Positions 46,858-55,722 of a stretch of DNA of 64,000 nucleotides are shown here, in pieces. Origin of the DNA: Paraburkholderia sp. (GTDB lineage: Bacteria; Pseudomonadota; Gammaproteobacteria; Burkholderiales; Burkholderiaceae); the NCBI GenBank assembly GCA_004322045.1, contig SCRN01000042.1, positions 1 to 64,000 on the forward strand. Direction: 5' to 3'. A model generated the notes under the pieces. The model saw nothing but the letters and a program-made list of their open reading frames with translations, ran no database searches and was not told the DNA's origin. Position 1 is the stretch's first letter, and every line of letters starts with the position of its first letter. A program made the position numbers and the translations under genes.

Positions 46858-47829
46858 ATGGCAGAGCAGTTTGAGCAACGTGAGTCGCTCGCATTGATGC
46901 ACCAAATGGGGTTGAACAGCGGGGCAATCGAGCGCCGCAGGGAGATCGTCGGCCTCGAGGCGGTCGATCTGGGGCGCATTGCGACGATCAAAGACCTCGT
47001 TCTGCGCGGGGCCGACGACTATTGCGCCATCTTCTTCGATTCCCTCGCCAACTTCGCCGAGGCCCGCCCGTTGCTTCACAACACGGCGCTGTTCGATCGC
47101 GCGAGGCGCCTCAAGCTCGATCACCTGCAGGGGCTCGCCTCGGGCGAGTACGACACTCAATACGTCGAGCAGCGCATCGAGCTCGGCTTGCTTTATGCGG
47201 CAGCCGGCCTCGACAACCGCAGCTTCTTGGGCGCCTTCCTCGCCCTGGTCAAGCAGATCGGCTCGGACATCATGCAGCATGCCGGCCTGCCGCCCCCGGA
47301 TGCATTCGAAGCCTTCATGTCGCTCCAGAAGGTGGTCTTCTTCGATATCGGTCTCATCGTCGATGTGCTCGTGGCCCAACGCGAGCGCGTCATCCGGCAG
47401 CAGCAAGAGGCGATCAGGGAACTGTCGACGCCCGTGCTGCAACTGCGCGACCGTCTGCTGCTGTTGCCGATCATCGGTGTGATCGATACCTATCGCGCGC
47501 GCCTCATTACCGAGAACCTGTTGGAATCGATTCGGGCGAACCGAGCCAAAGTGGTCGTCATGGATGTGACCGGTGTCGCCACGATCGACTCGCGCGTCGC
47601 CAACCATATCCTGCAGACCGTGACGGCAGCACGCCTCATGGGCGCGCGCGTCATCGTGAGCGGCATCTCGGCGCCCGTGGCCCAGTCGCTCGTGTCGTTG
47701 GGCATCGAATTGGGCGGCCTCGATGCCGTAAGCGACCTGCAAGGCGGCATCGAAGTGGCCGAGCGCAATCTGGGCTACCGCGTCACGCAAGGGGAGCCGA
47801 TCGACGCGCGCGTGAATGGAGTGAGCTGA
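46858..47829 (+). CDS. rsbR: RsbR-like stressosome protein: globin-type sensor plus STAS
   Basis: A 323-residue sensor and scaffold of the stressosome. Residues 25-180 form a globin-coupled-sensor fold (RARRLKLDHLQGLASGEYD, IELGLLYAAAGLDNRSFLG). After a helical linker, residues 195-310 are a STAS domain. The phosphorylation sites of B. subtilis RsbR map to Thr211 (GVIDTYRAR) and Ser245 (ATIDSRVANH, Thr in RsbR). Where heme-binding sensors have the proximal His before xxxGL, this protein has Tyr113, so heme binding is doubtful or Tyr-based. The ATG follows GAGGAGG. It is first of a tightly packed operon with rsbS and rsbT. Confidence 0.88.
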   Translation: MAEQFEQRESLALMHQMGLNSGAIERRREIVGLEAVDLGRIATIKDLVLRGADDYCAIFFDSLANFAEARPLLHNTALFDRARRLKLDHLQGLASGEYDTQYVEQRIELGLLYAAAGLDNRSFLGAFLALVKQIGSDIMQHAGLPPPDAFEAFMSLQKVVFFDIGLIVDVLVAQRERVIRQQQEAIRELSTPVLQLRDRLLLLPIIGVIDTYRARLITENLLESIRANRAKVVVMDVTGVATIDSRVANHILQTVTAARLMGARVIVSGISAPVAQSLVSLGIELGGLDAVSDLQGGIEVAERNLGYRVTQGEPIDARVNGVS

Positions 47830-47833
47830 TACC

Positions 47834-48208
47834 GTGTCCGTTCCTATTCTCAAGCAAGGCGATGTACTGATCGCGTCGATTCAGTCTGCGCTCACGGACC
47901 AAGACCTCATCCAACTGCGTGAAGACTTCGCCGAGAAGATCGGCCGCTTCCGCACCCGCGGCGTCATCATCGACGTAACCGCGCTCGACGTGCTCGATTC
48001 GTTCGCCACGCGCACCCTGCGCGGGATCGCCTATGTCGCCAAGCTGCGCGGCGCTACCACGGTCGTCGTCGGCATCCAGCCGGAGGTGGCCTTCGCCATG
48101 GTGCAGCTCGGGCTCGCACTAGAAGGCATCGCGACAGCGCTCGACCTCGAAGAAGGCCTCGACTACCTAGGCAAAACCGCGCGCAGGAGCCTGGGCCATG
48201 CCGGCTGA
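47834..48208 (+). CDS. rsbS: RsbS-like STAS stressosome protein
   Basis: A 124-residue single STAS domain, the minor scaffold subunit that holds the kinase RsbT in the resting stressosome. The conserved phosphorylated Ser is Ser56 in DVLDSFATRTLRG. The start is a GTG four bases after the rsbR stop. The gene overlaps rsbT by 11 bases. Confidence 0.9.
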   Translation: MSVPILKQGDVLIASIQSALTDQDLIQLREDFAEKIGRFRTRGVIIDVTALDVLDSFATRTLRGIAYVAKLRGATTVVVGIQPEVAFAMVQLGLALEGIATALDLEEGLDYLGKTARRSLGHAG

Positions 48209-48599
48209 GATCCGCGTGCCTATCGAGCGCGAGGAGGACGTCGTCATCGCGCGCCAAAAAGGCCGCGAATTGGGCGCCGAAATCGGCTTCTCGAACACGG
48301 ACCGCACCATCATCGCACTGGCCATTTCGGAGATCGCCCGCAACATCATCAGCTACGCGCGCCGCGGCGAGATCGTGATGTGCAGGATCGACGATGGCGT
48401 GCGCGTGGGCATCTCCATCGTCGCCGAGGACGAAGGCCCCGGCATCGCCGATATCGAACTCGCGATGCGCGATGGCTACTCCACGGCGAAAAGCCTCGGG
48501 GTGGGCCTGCCTGGCACGAAGCGAATCATGGACGAATTCGCGCTGACGTCGGTCGTCGGCAAAGGCACGACCGTCAAAATGAAAAGGTGGCTGCGATGA
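48198..48599 (+). CDS. rsbT: RsbT-like serine/threonine kinase (switch protein)
   Basis: A 133-residue GHKL-fold kinase. The N-box is ISEIARNIISYARRG and the ATP-lid boxes are DEGPGIADIELAM and GVGLPGTKRIMDEF. In the model system RsbT phosphorylates RsbR and RsbS, leaves the complex and activates a partner carrying an RsbU N-terminal domain. The fifth gene of this operon has such an N-terminal region. The gene overlaps rsbS by 11 bases and the phosphatase gene by four. Confidence 0.92.
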   Translation: MPAEIRVPIEREEDVVIARQKGRELGAEIGFSNTDRTIIALAISEIARNIISYARRGEIVMCRIDDGVRVGISIVAEDEGPGIADIELAMRDGYSTAKSLGVGLPGTKRIMDEFALTSVVGKGTTVKMKRWLR

Positions 48600-49216
48600 C
48601 CGATCCGGCCGCCTCGCGAGCGTCGATCATCGAGTGGGGCTGGGCCGGCCGCGCGCTGGAAGAGCCGTCCGGCGACATGCATGCGGTCGTCGAGCGCGAG
48701 GACGGCGCACTCGTGGCGCTGCTCGACGGGCTTGGGCATGGCATCGAAGCGGCCAAGGCCGTGCGCGCTGCGATTCCTGTGGTCGAAGCGCACGACGGTG
48801 CGTCGATCGTGCTGCTCGTGCAGCAATGCCATGAAGCGCTGCGCAAAACTCGGGGCGCGGCGATGACCGTCGCATGGTTCGATGCGAGGGACGCATCGAT
48901 GACCTGGACCGGCGTCGGCAACGTCGACGGCGTCCTGATCCGCGCGGCGGGATCGGCGCAAAGGCGCAAAGAAGTCATTTCGACGCGCGGCGGTGTCGTG
49001 GGTTATCGCTTGCCGTCGCTGCGCGCTACGCGGCATGAGGTGGCAAGCGGCGACCTGCTGGTCATGGCGACCGACGGCATTCGAAGCACCTTCAGCGCGG
49101 GCATCGTGACGCAATTTACCGCACAGGAAATCGCCGAATCGATCCTGGTCCGATATGCGAAAGAAACCGACGATGCGCATGTGGTCGTTGCGCGCTATCT
49201 TGGGGCTGGCCCATGA
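48596..49216 (+). CDS. rsbX: RsbX-like PP2C-type phosphatase
   Basis: A 206-residue PP2C/SpoIIE-type phosphatase, the feedback enzyme that removes phosphate from RsbR and RsbS. Metal-site regions are LDGLGHGIEAAKAVRAAI and WTGVGNVDGVLI, and the later LLVMATDGIRSTF. There is no sensor domain, as in RsbX. The start is fixed by an ATGA overlap with rsbT, and the stop overlaps the kinase gene in the same way. Confidence 0.88.
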   Translation: MTDPAASRASIIEWGWAGRALEEPSGDMHAVVEREDGALVALLDGLGHGIEAAKAVRAAIPVVEAHDGASIVLLVQQCHEALRKTRGAAMTVAWFDARDASMTWTGVGNVDGVLIRAAGSAQRRKEVISTRGGVVGYRLPSLRATRHEVASGDLLVMATDGIRSTFSAGIVTQFTAQEIAESILVRYAKETDDAHVVVARYLGAGP

Positions 49217-50574
49217 GCACGCGGCTCGAGGCGCTGAGCGCCGCGTATCTCTGCGGCCTTCGAGCGTACTTGGAGGCAGCGAGCGAAGCTGGGCTCGCCC
49301 ACGCCTATGAACTCGGCCGGCAGGCCATGGCCGATGGGCTCGGGCTGCTCGACATCGCGCAATTGCATCGTGCCGCGCTCGATACGCTCGTGCTGCCTGC
49401 CGCGCCCGCCGATCGCGAGCATCTGCTCGATGCATCGACGGCATTTTTCAACGAGCTGCTCGCGCCGTTCGAGCTATCCATCGAGGGCTATCGCGCCGCA
49501 TTGACGGCCAGCGAGGAACGATTTCATCTCGCGGTGAGCGGTGCGATGGCAGGATTGTGGGACTGGAATCCGCAAACCGACGAGATCTATTTTTCGCCGC
49601 AGTTCAAGCGAATCATGGGGTACGAGGACAGCGAACTGCCCAACGAACGCGAGGCGCATTTCGGCGCCATTCATCCCGACGACCGCGATCGTGTCGCGCA
49701 AAGAATGAAGGCCCATCTTGAAGATCGGCTCGCTTACGACATCGAGTATCGAGTGATCGCCAAATCGGGCGAAGTGCGCTGGGTGCATTCGCGCGGCCAA
49801 GCGCTATGGAACGCATCGGACACGCCCTATCGCATGGTCGGCTGGATCTTGGATGTCACCGATCGCAAGCGCGACGAAGAAGCACTGCGCACGTCGCAAG
49901 AAGAAATGCGGCGTCTGTCGGCGCACATCCAGCAGGTACGAGAACAAGAAAAAGCACGAATCGCCCGAGAGCTTCATGACGATCTGGGGCAGCAACTGAC
50001 CGCGCTGAAGATGGCCACGTCGTTGTTCGAGCACACCGCAGATAAAGATCGCGGCCGAGCCGATCAGCACGCGCTGAACGGTCTCTATACGATGATCGAC
50101 AATCTCGTGCAATCGGTGCGGCACATCGCGGCGGACTTGCATCCGGTGATTCTGGACGATCTGGGATTGATTCCGGCGATCGACAGCCTCGTCGATGAAT
50201 TTTCCGCGCGCTACGGCATTCGCGTGGTCCGGCATATCGATGCCGACGGGATCTCATTCAATCGCGAGTGCAGAATCGACATGTTTCGCATGGTGCAGGA
50301 AGCGCTGACGAACGTCGCACGCCACTCGGGCGCGACTGAAGTCGTGTTGGATATCGAGCGCGTCGACCCGCACTGCATCGTGCGCATCGTGGATAACGGT
50401 CGCGGGGCCGCGCAGCAAGGCGCGAAAGGGCGCCATTCGTTCGGGCTGCTCGGGATGCGCGAGCGCGCTGCGCTGCTCGGCGGCGAGATCCGCATCAGTA
50501 CCTCGCCCGGCAAAGGATTCGCACTGACTGCCCTCTTGCCGCTCGCGTCGATCGAAGCCAAGCCCACGCCTTAA
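49213..50574 (+). CDS. Histidine kinase with RsbU_N-like N-terminus and PAS domain
   Basis: A 453-residue predicted output protein of the stressosome. Residues 1-90 are helical (LRAYLEAASEAGLAHAYELG, LHRAALDTL) and resemble the RsbU N-terminal domain that binds RsbT. Residues 100-220 are a PAS fold (LWDWNPQTDEIYFSP ... GWILDVTDRK). A NarL-class kinase core follows, with phospho-acceptor His255 (ARELHDDLGQQLTALKM), N-box MVQEALTNVARHS and G-boxes DNGRG and GLLGMRERAALLGGEI. No membrane segments are seen, so it is cytoplasmic. It is coupled by ATGA to the phosphatase gene. No response regulator lies in the window. Confidence 0.85.
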   Translation: MSTRLEALSAAYLCGLRAYLEAASEAGLAHAYELGRQAMADGLGLLDIAQLHRAALDTLVLPAAPADREHLLDASTAFFNELLAPFELSIEGYRAALTASEERFHLAVSGAMAGLWDWNPQTDEIYFSPQFKRIMGYEDSELPNEREAHFGAIHPDDRDRVAQRMKAHLEDRLAYDIEYRVIAKSGEVRWVHSRGQALWNASDTPYRMVGWILDVTDRKRDEEALRTSQEEMRRLSAHIQQVREQEKARIARELHDDLGQQLTALKMATSLFEHTADKDRGRADQHALNGLYTMIDNLVQSVRHIAADLHPVILDDLGLIPAIDSLVDEFSARYGIRVVRHIDADGISFNRECRIDMFRMVQEALTNVARHSGATEVVLDIERVDPHCIVRIVDNGRGAAQQGAKGRHSFGLLGMRERAALLGGEIRISTSPGKGFALTALLPLASIEAKPTP

Positions 50575-51008
50575 TCGTCGGCCGGATCGTCTTTGTCCCA
50601 TTGGGTGAGCGTGATCGTCACCCCGCGGCCGGGCGCCGACTCGATTTGGAACTCGTCGACCAAGCGTTGGGCGCCGGATAGGCCTAAACCAAGGCTTCCT
50701 TTGGTCGAGTACCCGTCTTGCATCGCCAGTGCGATGTCGGCAATGCCCGGGCCTTGATCGCGCGCCACGACAACGATGCCGCGACGTTCTCCATCGGCAA
50801 GCGGGCGAAAGCAAAGTTCGCCTCGGCCTGCATGCACGACGATGTTGCGCGCGATTTCGGAGACGGCGGTGGCCAGCGCTACCGCTTTTTTCTCGCTGAA
50901 CCCTTCTTTTGCAGCCAAATCGCGCACGCGCTGGCGCGCCCAGTCCACGTCGGAAGGTTCCCTCACGAATACGTCGACACGTTCATCGACTGCGCGGCGC
51001 TCGCTCAT
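50571..51008 (-). CDS. Second RsbT-like/anti-sigma regulatory kinase
   Basis: A 145-residue GHKL-fold kinase similar to RsbT, with N-box AVSEIARNIVVHAGRGEL and boxes RDQGPGIADIALAM and GLGLSGAQRLVDEF. It is convergent with the histidine kinase gene, and the two stop codons share bases (TTAA at 50571-50574). It could be a second switch kinase for the stressosome or an anti-sigma factor. No partner antagonist gene is adjacent on its strand. Confidence 0.85.
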   Translation of the reverse strand: MSERRAVDERVDVFVREPSDVDWARQRVRDLAAKEGFSEKKAVALATAVSEIARNIVVHAGRGELCFRPLADGERRGIVVVARDQGPGIADIALAMQDGYSTKGSLGLGLSGAQRLVDEFQIESAPGRGVTITLTQWDKDDPADD

Positions 51009-51055
51009 ATTGCGTTCGAGCCTGGAGGTTGCAGGGTGTTGCGAGAGGCCATGAG

Positions 51056-51964
51056 CTATCGCTCCTTCCTGTTATCGTTAGCAGCACGCTCGCGCGCCGC
51101 CGCGAACATCGCGTGCAACCGTTGCCGCTCGCCGTCCGTCAGATGACTCGCCCCCGTCGGCATGACCAGCGCAAGGTGCAGCGTCAAATCGCCGCGCATG
51201 CCGCTGCGATCCGTGAGGCCTTGCCCGCGCAAACGAATGGCGCTGCCCGATTGCGCATTCGGGGCAATGTTCACCTGCAACGCGCGGCCCAGGACGTGCG
51301 CTTGCACAGCGCCGCCGAGCACGGCCGTCACGAAGTCGACCTCGATGTCGCAAGCGATATTCAAACCATCGCGCCTGAACGCAGCACTGCATACGATTAC
51401 GACGGAGAAGATCGCATCGCCCGGCGCGCCGCCGTGAACCCCGGCATAACCGCCGCCTTCCACGACGTAACGCTGGCCATCCCATGCACCGGGCAAAATC
51501 CTCACCGTTTGTATCTTGCGCTGAGCCGCGACACGCGCGCCGCGACAGAGTGGACAACGATGGCTCGCGAGCCCTTGACACTGCAAGCACGGTCCCTTCG
51601 TCATGTAGGTCGCCTCCACCTCGCCGCCGTAGATCGCGGCTTCGAGCGGCACGAACAGTTCGGCCATGCAATCTGCGCCTCGCATCGGCGGGCGGCTGCG
51701 GGGTTCCGGGGGCGAGGCGTCCCTTTCCCTTTCTCGTGATTGTGCCGGGCCATGCTGCGGGCTGGGCACAGGCGCCTTGCGCTCGCCGATCAGAATTTCG
51801 AACGCTTCCTGAATACGCTTGAATACGGGCTCGACGCTCGCTTCGCGGCCCTTATTGCGGTCCGGGTGGTATTTGGCCCTGAGCCGCCGGTAGGCGCGCT
51901 TGATCTCCACGGGCGACGCCGTACTCGGCAGCTCGAGCCGCCTGTAATATTGGTCGAGGCTCAC
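51056..51964 (-). CDS. DnaJ-like co-chaperone with a half zinc finger
   Basis: A protein of about 302 residues with an N-terminal J domain (YYRRLELPSTASPVEIKRAYR, HPD in AKYHPDRNKG), a variable linker and a DnaJ C-terminal substrate-binding region. Only two zinc motifs are present (CLQCQG and CPLCRG) instead of the four of DnaJ, so one zinc site at most. A GTG at 51964 after GGGGAG is the likely start; an upstream ATG at 52021 would add 19 residues. It lies on the same strand behind the second RsbT-like gene, 47 bases away. Confidence 0.8.
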   Translation of the reverse strand: MSLDQYYRRLELPSTASPVEIKRAYRRLRAKYHPDRNKGREASVEPVFKRIQEAFEILIGERKAPVPSPQHGPAQSRERERDASPPEPRSRPPMRGADCMAELFVPLEAAIYGGEVEATYMTKGPCLQCQGLASHRCPLCRGARVAAQRKIQTVRILPGAWDGQRYVVEGGGYAGVHGGAPGDAIFSVVIVCSAAFRRDGLNIACDIEVDFVTAVLGGAVQAHVLGRALQVNIAPNAQSGSAIRLRGQGLTDRSGMRGDLTLHLALVMPTGASHLTDGERQRLHAMFAAARERAANDNRKER

Positions 51965-52195
51965 GCGCTCTCCCCGATGCATTGCAAGATGCGTAAGTCT
52001 AGCAAGAAGCGGAGACTCCACCGGCGATGTCCGATCCAGCGCTCCACGCGCGGTCGTGCAAGCGATGCTGCGGCCGATAGCGGCGGCTTGGCTCGGCTCA
52101 ACGGCCTATGCAACGGCGTACTATGTCGTCATCCCGCGCCACAAGCCCGGGCTGACCATGCGATCGATCGATTCCATACCAGGAGGAGGTGCATC

Positions 52196-53311
52196 ATGCT
52201 GATCGGCGTTCCCAAGGAGATCAAGAACCAAGAGTACCGGGTAGGCCTTACCCCGGCCGGGACACGAGAACTCGTAAGCCGCGGGCATCAAGTCATCGTC
52301 GAAGCGAATGCCGGTTTGGCCGTCGGCTTACCCGACGAGGCCTATACCGCGGCAGGCGCATCCCTATGCGGCGACGCACAAGAGGTCTACGCGCGCGCCG
52401 ACATGATCGTCAAAGTCAAAGAGCCGCAAGCCGTCGAACGCGCGATGCTGCGTAAAGGACAAATCCTCTACGCCTATCTGCACCTCGCGCCCGATCGCCA
52501 GCAGGCAACCGACCTGATCGAATCGGGCGCAGTGTGCGTCGCGTACGAGACGATCACCGGCCCCGGTGGCGGCTTGCCCTTGCTCGCGCCGATGAGCGAA
52601 GTGGCCGGACGCATGTCGATTCAGGTTGCTGCCGCGCATCTAGAGAAGCCGCATGGCGGCATGGGCCTCTTGCTCGCCGGCGTGCCCGGCGTCGCGCCAG
52701 GGCATGTCGTCATCATCGGCGGCGGCACGGTGGGCACGAACGCGCTGCAGATGGCGGTCGGCATCGGTGCGCGCGTCACGATTCTCGACACGAACGTCGA
52801 TCGCCTACGTCAGCTCGATCTGATTTTCGGCAACCGCATTACGACGCAGTATTCCAGCGCCAACTCGCTCGAGCGATGCATCGCGAGCGCCGACGCCGTC
52901 ATCGGCGCGGTATTGATTCCGGGCGCGACGGCGCCCAAGCTCGTCACCCGCGGCATGATTTCGACCATGAAGAAGGGCGCGGTCGTCGTCGACGTCGCCA
53001 TCGATCAAGGAGGCTGCTTCGAGACGTCGCACGCCACGACCCATGCGGATCCCACTTATGTCGTCGACGGCGTGATCCACTATTGCGTCGCCAACATGCC
53101 GGGCGCCGTGGCGCGCACGTCCACCTTCGCGCTGACCAACGCCACGCTAGGCCATGCGCTCGCGCTGGCGACCAAGGGATGGAAACGAGCGATGGCCGAG
53201 GATAAGCACCTGCGAGCGGGACTGAACGTCTGCGAGGGGCAAGTCACGCACGAGGCCGTGGCGACGGCGCTCGGGCGGCCCTACGTCAACGCGGACGATT
53301 TGCTCGCCTAA
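52196..53311 (+). CDS. ald: Alanine dehydrogenase
   Basis: A 371-residue enzyme that reversibly deaminates L-alanine to pyruvate with NAD+. It starts MLIGVPKEIKNQEYRVGLTP and has the substrate region KVKEPQAVERAMLRKGQILY, the catalytic His in YLHLAPD, the NAD fold VVIIGGGTVGTNALQMAVGIG and VIHYCVANMPGAVARTST. Length is typical. The start is fixed by a strong AGGAGGAGGT six bases upstream; a longer open frame upstream is spurious. It is divergent from the DnaJ-like gene. Confidence 0.96.
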   Translation: MLIGVPKEIKNQEYRVGLTPAGTRELVSRGHQVIVEANAGLAVGLPDEAYTAAGASLCGDAQEVYARADMIVKVKEPQAVERAMLRKGQILYAYLHLAPDRQQATDLIESGAVCVAYETITGPGGGLPLLAPMSEVAGRMSIQVAAAHLEKPHGGMGLLLAGVPGVAPGHVVIIGGGTVGTNALQMAVGIGARVTILDTNVDRLRQLDLIFGNRITTQYSSANSLERCIASADAVIGAVLIPGATAPKLVTRGMISTMKKGAVVVDVAIDQGGCFETSHATTHADPTYVVDGVIHYCVANMPGAVARTSTFALTNATLGHALALATKGWKRAMAEDKHLRAGLNVCEGQVTHEAVATALGRPYVNADDLLA

Positions 53312-53402
53312 GGTACGGCCGCATTCATCACGACGAAACCATCCGCGGGGGCGCTCGCCATGAAACCGGGCGCTCGCTCTCGCACCTTCCCCTTCCCCCG
53401 CC

Positions 53403-53603
53403 GTGCCGAAAGCCCCTGCTCCCCGAGATCGATCGCAGGACGATCCGCGCCCCACGCCACCGAAGCGGCCGACGCAAGACGATTGCTGCCATAGCGGCTG
53501 CTCGCCCTGCGTCTTCGAGCTCTACGAAGAAGCGCTGGATCGGTACGAAGCCGCGCTCGCGCTTTGGGAAGCGCGTCAAGCCATGCGGCGCAAAGCGCGT
53601 TGA
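53403..53603 (+). CDS. Small Cys-rich oxidoreductase-like domain protein
   Basis: A 66-residue protein with a Pro-rich start and the compact signature CCHSGCSPCVFELYEEALDR, which matches the oxidoreductase-like domain family (PF09791). Function is unknown; the four Cys may bind metal. The start is a GTG. It lies between ald and a GNAT gene on the same strand. Confidence 0.75.
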   Translation: MPKAPAPRDRSQDDPRPTPPKRPTQDDCCHSGCSPCVFELYEEALDRYEAALALWEARQAMRRKAR

Positions 53604-53718
53604 CGCGGGCATGCTCGCCTCTTCGCTTTCCAGGCGTTTCATGCATGAAGGCCGCGCTGGCATGCGTGTAGTACGATCACGCCATGCGCTCACACCATCC
53701 AATCGTCAAAGGAACCCC

Positions 53719-54249
53719 ATGAGCGAACACCACATCGTGCGCTGCACGTTCGAGCGCCACGCCGACGCCATTCTCGCCATCTTCAACGAGGCCATTGCCA
53801 ATTCGACGGCGCTTTACGATTACAAGCCGCGGACGCCGCAAAACATGGTCGCCTGGTTCGACGCCAAGCAAAGCGGCGGCTTTCCGGTGATCGGCGTGGA
53901 AGACGGCAGCGGCAAGCTGATGGGCTTCGGCAGCTACGGCACGTTTCGCGCGTGGCCGGCGTACAAGTACACGGTGGAACACTCGGTGTACGTCGAGAAG
54001 GATCACCGCGGTCGAGGCCTGGGCCGCGTGCTGATGCAAGAACTCATTGCAGCGGCGCGGCACGCAGACCTGCACGCGATGATCGGCGGTATCGATGCGG
54101 CGAACCATGGCAGCGTCGCGCTGCACGAGCGGCTCGGCTTCAAGCACGTGGGCACCTTGCCGCAGGTCGGGTTCAAGTTCGGGCACTGGCTCGATTTGGC
54201 GTTCTATCAACTGATCTTGGAAACGCCGCGGCATCCGGTCGATGGATGA
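53719..54249 (+). CDS. GNAT N-acetyltransferase, phosphinothricin-acetyltransferase type
   Basis: A 176-residue GNAT-fold enzyme. The acetyl-CoA loop is VEKDHRGRGLGRVLMQELI, and AANHGSVALHERLGFKHVGT is the typical following region. Family members acetylate phosphinothricin, methionine sulfoximine or related amines; the native substrate is unknown here. The ATG at 53719 follows GGAACC. It converges on the secreted hydrolase gene. Confidence 0.88.
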   Translation: MSEHHIVRCTFERHADAILAIFNEAIANSTALYDYKPRTPQNMVAWFDAKQSGGFPVIGVEDGSGKLMGFGSYGTFRAWPAYKYTVEHSVYVEKDHRGRGLGRVLMQELIAAARHADLHAMIGGIDAANHGSVALHERLGFKHVGTLPQVGFKFGHWLDLAFYQLILETPRHPVDG

Positions 54250-54280
54250 AGCTGCCGGTCCGAAGCGAGTGCGCCCATCG

Positions 54281-55660
54281 TCACGCCCGATGCCCTGAAA
54301 TCGGCCCCGCTTCCCCGGTTAAATCGAACACGCGGTCGATCCATGCCAAAAAAGTCGAGAACGTGAAATCCGACGACTGGTCCGTGCGAAATGCCTTCAT
54401 CACCGGCATATCGGCCGGGTCTTTCTGATTGAGCAAATCGGCGATGAACGTCCCGACGTCGGCGTCGATCCCGTTCTCGTGAATGCCTGAGCCCGTAAAG
54501 CTGACGACGGTCACCTGATGGTTGTGCATGAAATCGCCGCGCGCCCAAGGCATGAAGTAGCCGAAGTTCGGCAGCGGATCGAGCGTTTGCTTGAGCCGGT
54601 TCAGTTCCTGAGCGAACATCGCGCTCGAAAGCGCATCCTTGGCTGCATCGTCGGGTGCGGCGATCACCGACGGAACGAACGCGCGATAGTGATAGGCCGC
54701 GATCACCTCGTCACGCTGGTAAGTCGTATAGCCGAAGCGATCGTGCGGATAAGTCTTCGATAACGCGGCGTAGGCGCTGCCCATGTTCTTCGGATCGAAA
54801 TACGGCGAGAGCTTGCTGTTGATCGTGACCATGCCGTCAGGGCCTGTCATCCCCCACTCTTGGTTCACCTTGTCATAAAGGCCAACGGACGGATAGACGG
54901 CGGGATCGGCGCCGAACGGCGTGTTGAACACGGTGCCCGCATCGTCCAACAACGCGCTGCGCGCCTGCGGCTGCAACGTGTTGCGCAGCGTGGGGTAGTT
55001 CGCCAAGGTGCCGTAACCGCCGGCGCTCGTGCCATAGACGAGCAATCGATTCGGACGGGCGAATCCATGCTCGGCCAGCCATTGCGCCACCGCTTGCGCA
55101 TTCTTCAGGCCGTTGTAGTGCTGAACTCTCGCATCGCCCGCCGGCGACGTATAGCTGCGCACGGCGCTGCCCATATGAATGTCACCGGTGCAGTACGGCA
55201 CGAATACTTGGGTCCAGTCCTGCGTCTCCACTTTCGGTTCGCCGACCAGAATATGCGCCAAATCCATTCTGATCATCAGCGGCGACAACAACGACGACTT
55301 CAGGCTTTGGCTCGTCGTGCCATCCATGTAGTTGTGCGCGATTCCGTCGGGGTTGTACGCGCCTAGCCCGGCTTCGGGCCCGGAGTTCGCCGTCTCCGTG
55401 CAAGTGGCGTAATTCCAGCACGCGCCGCCCGGCTCCATCATGTAGAGCATGTCGTTCGATTGCGCGCGATTGATATAAAACCGCATGGGCGTTCCGTTGC
55501 CGCACGACGCGCCGCTGCTTTCGGGTAGCACGACTTCATACCACGCGTAGTACGGGATCGACGGATCGGGCAACACGGTATCGGTCGCGCGTGCGTTCAA
55601 CGTGGCGATGCTCAATATGCCGCCGAGGCAAAGCCCCTTCAACAAGTTGGATGCAAACAT
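54281..55660 (-). CDS. Secreted pectinacetylesterase/Notum-like hydrolase
   Basis: A 459-residue exported alpha/beta hydrolase. The signal peptide is MFASNLLKGLCLGGILSI to about residue 24 (ARA). Family features are MMEPGGACWNYATCTE, the oxyanion region with paired Cys, and the nucleophile Ser in VYGTSAGGYGTLANY; candidate Asp and His lie in the last third (SFTGSGIHENG). It probably cleaves an ester on a polysaccharide or lipid outside the cell. The ATG at 55660 follows GGAGGGAAG. The next gene upstream, on the same strand and 62 bases away, encodes a membrane-anchored helical protein that may assist it. Confidence 0.75.
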   Translation of the reverse strand: MFASNLLKGLCLGGILSIATLNARATDTVLPDPSIPYYAWYEVVLPESSGASCGNGTPMRFYINRAQSNDMLYMMEPGGACWNYATCTETANSGPEAGLGAYNPDGIAHNYMDGTTSQSLKSSLLSPLMIRMDLAHILVGEPKVETQDWTQVFVPYCTGDIHMGSAVRSYTSPAGDARVQHYNGLKNAQAVAQWLAEHGFARPNRLLVYGTSAGGYGTLANYPTLRNTLQPQARSALLDDAGTVFNTPFGADPAVYPSVGLYDKVNQEWGMTGPDGMVTINSKLSPYFDPKNMGSAYAALSKTYPHDRFGYTTYQRDEVIAAYHYRAFVPSVIAAPDDAAKDALSSAMFAQELNRLKQTLDPLPNFGYFMPWARGDFMHNHQVTVVSFTGSGIHENGIDADVGTFIADLLNQKDPADMPVMKAFRTDQSSDFTFSTFLAWIDRVFDLTGEAGPISGHRA

Positions 55661-55722
55661 CTTCCCTCCGTCTCTAACGGTCGAGGCACTGTCGGCGCAG
55701 GCGAAATGCATGCGCCGTACGT

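Noticed and set aside
51740-52195. N-terminal extension of alanine dehydrogenase
   Set aside because: It overlaps the DnaJ-like gene and lacks conservation; AGGAGGAGGT fixes the start at 52196.
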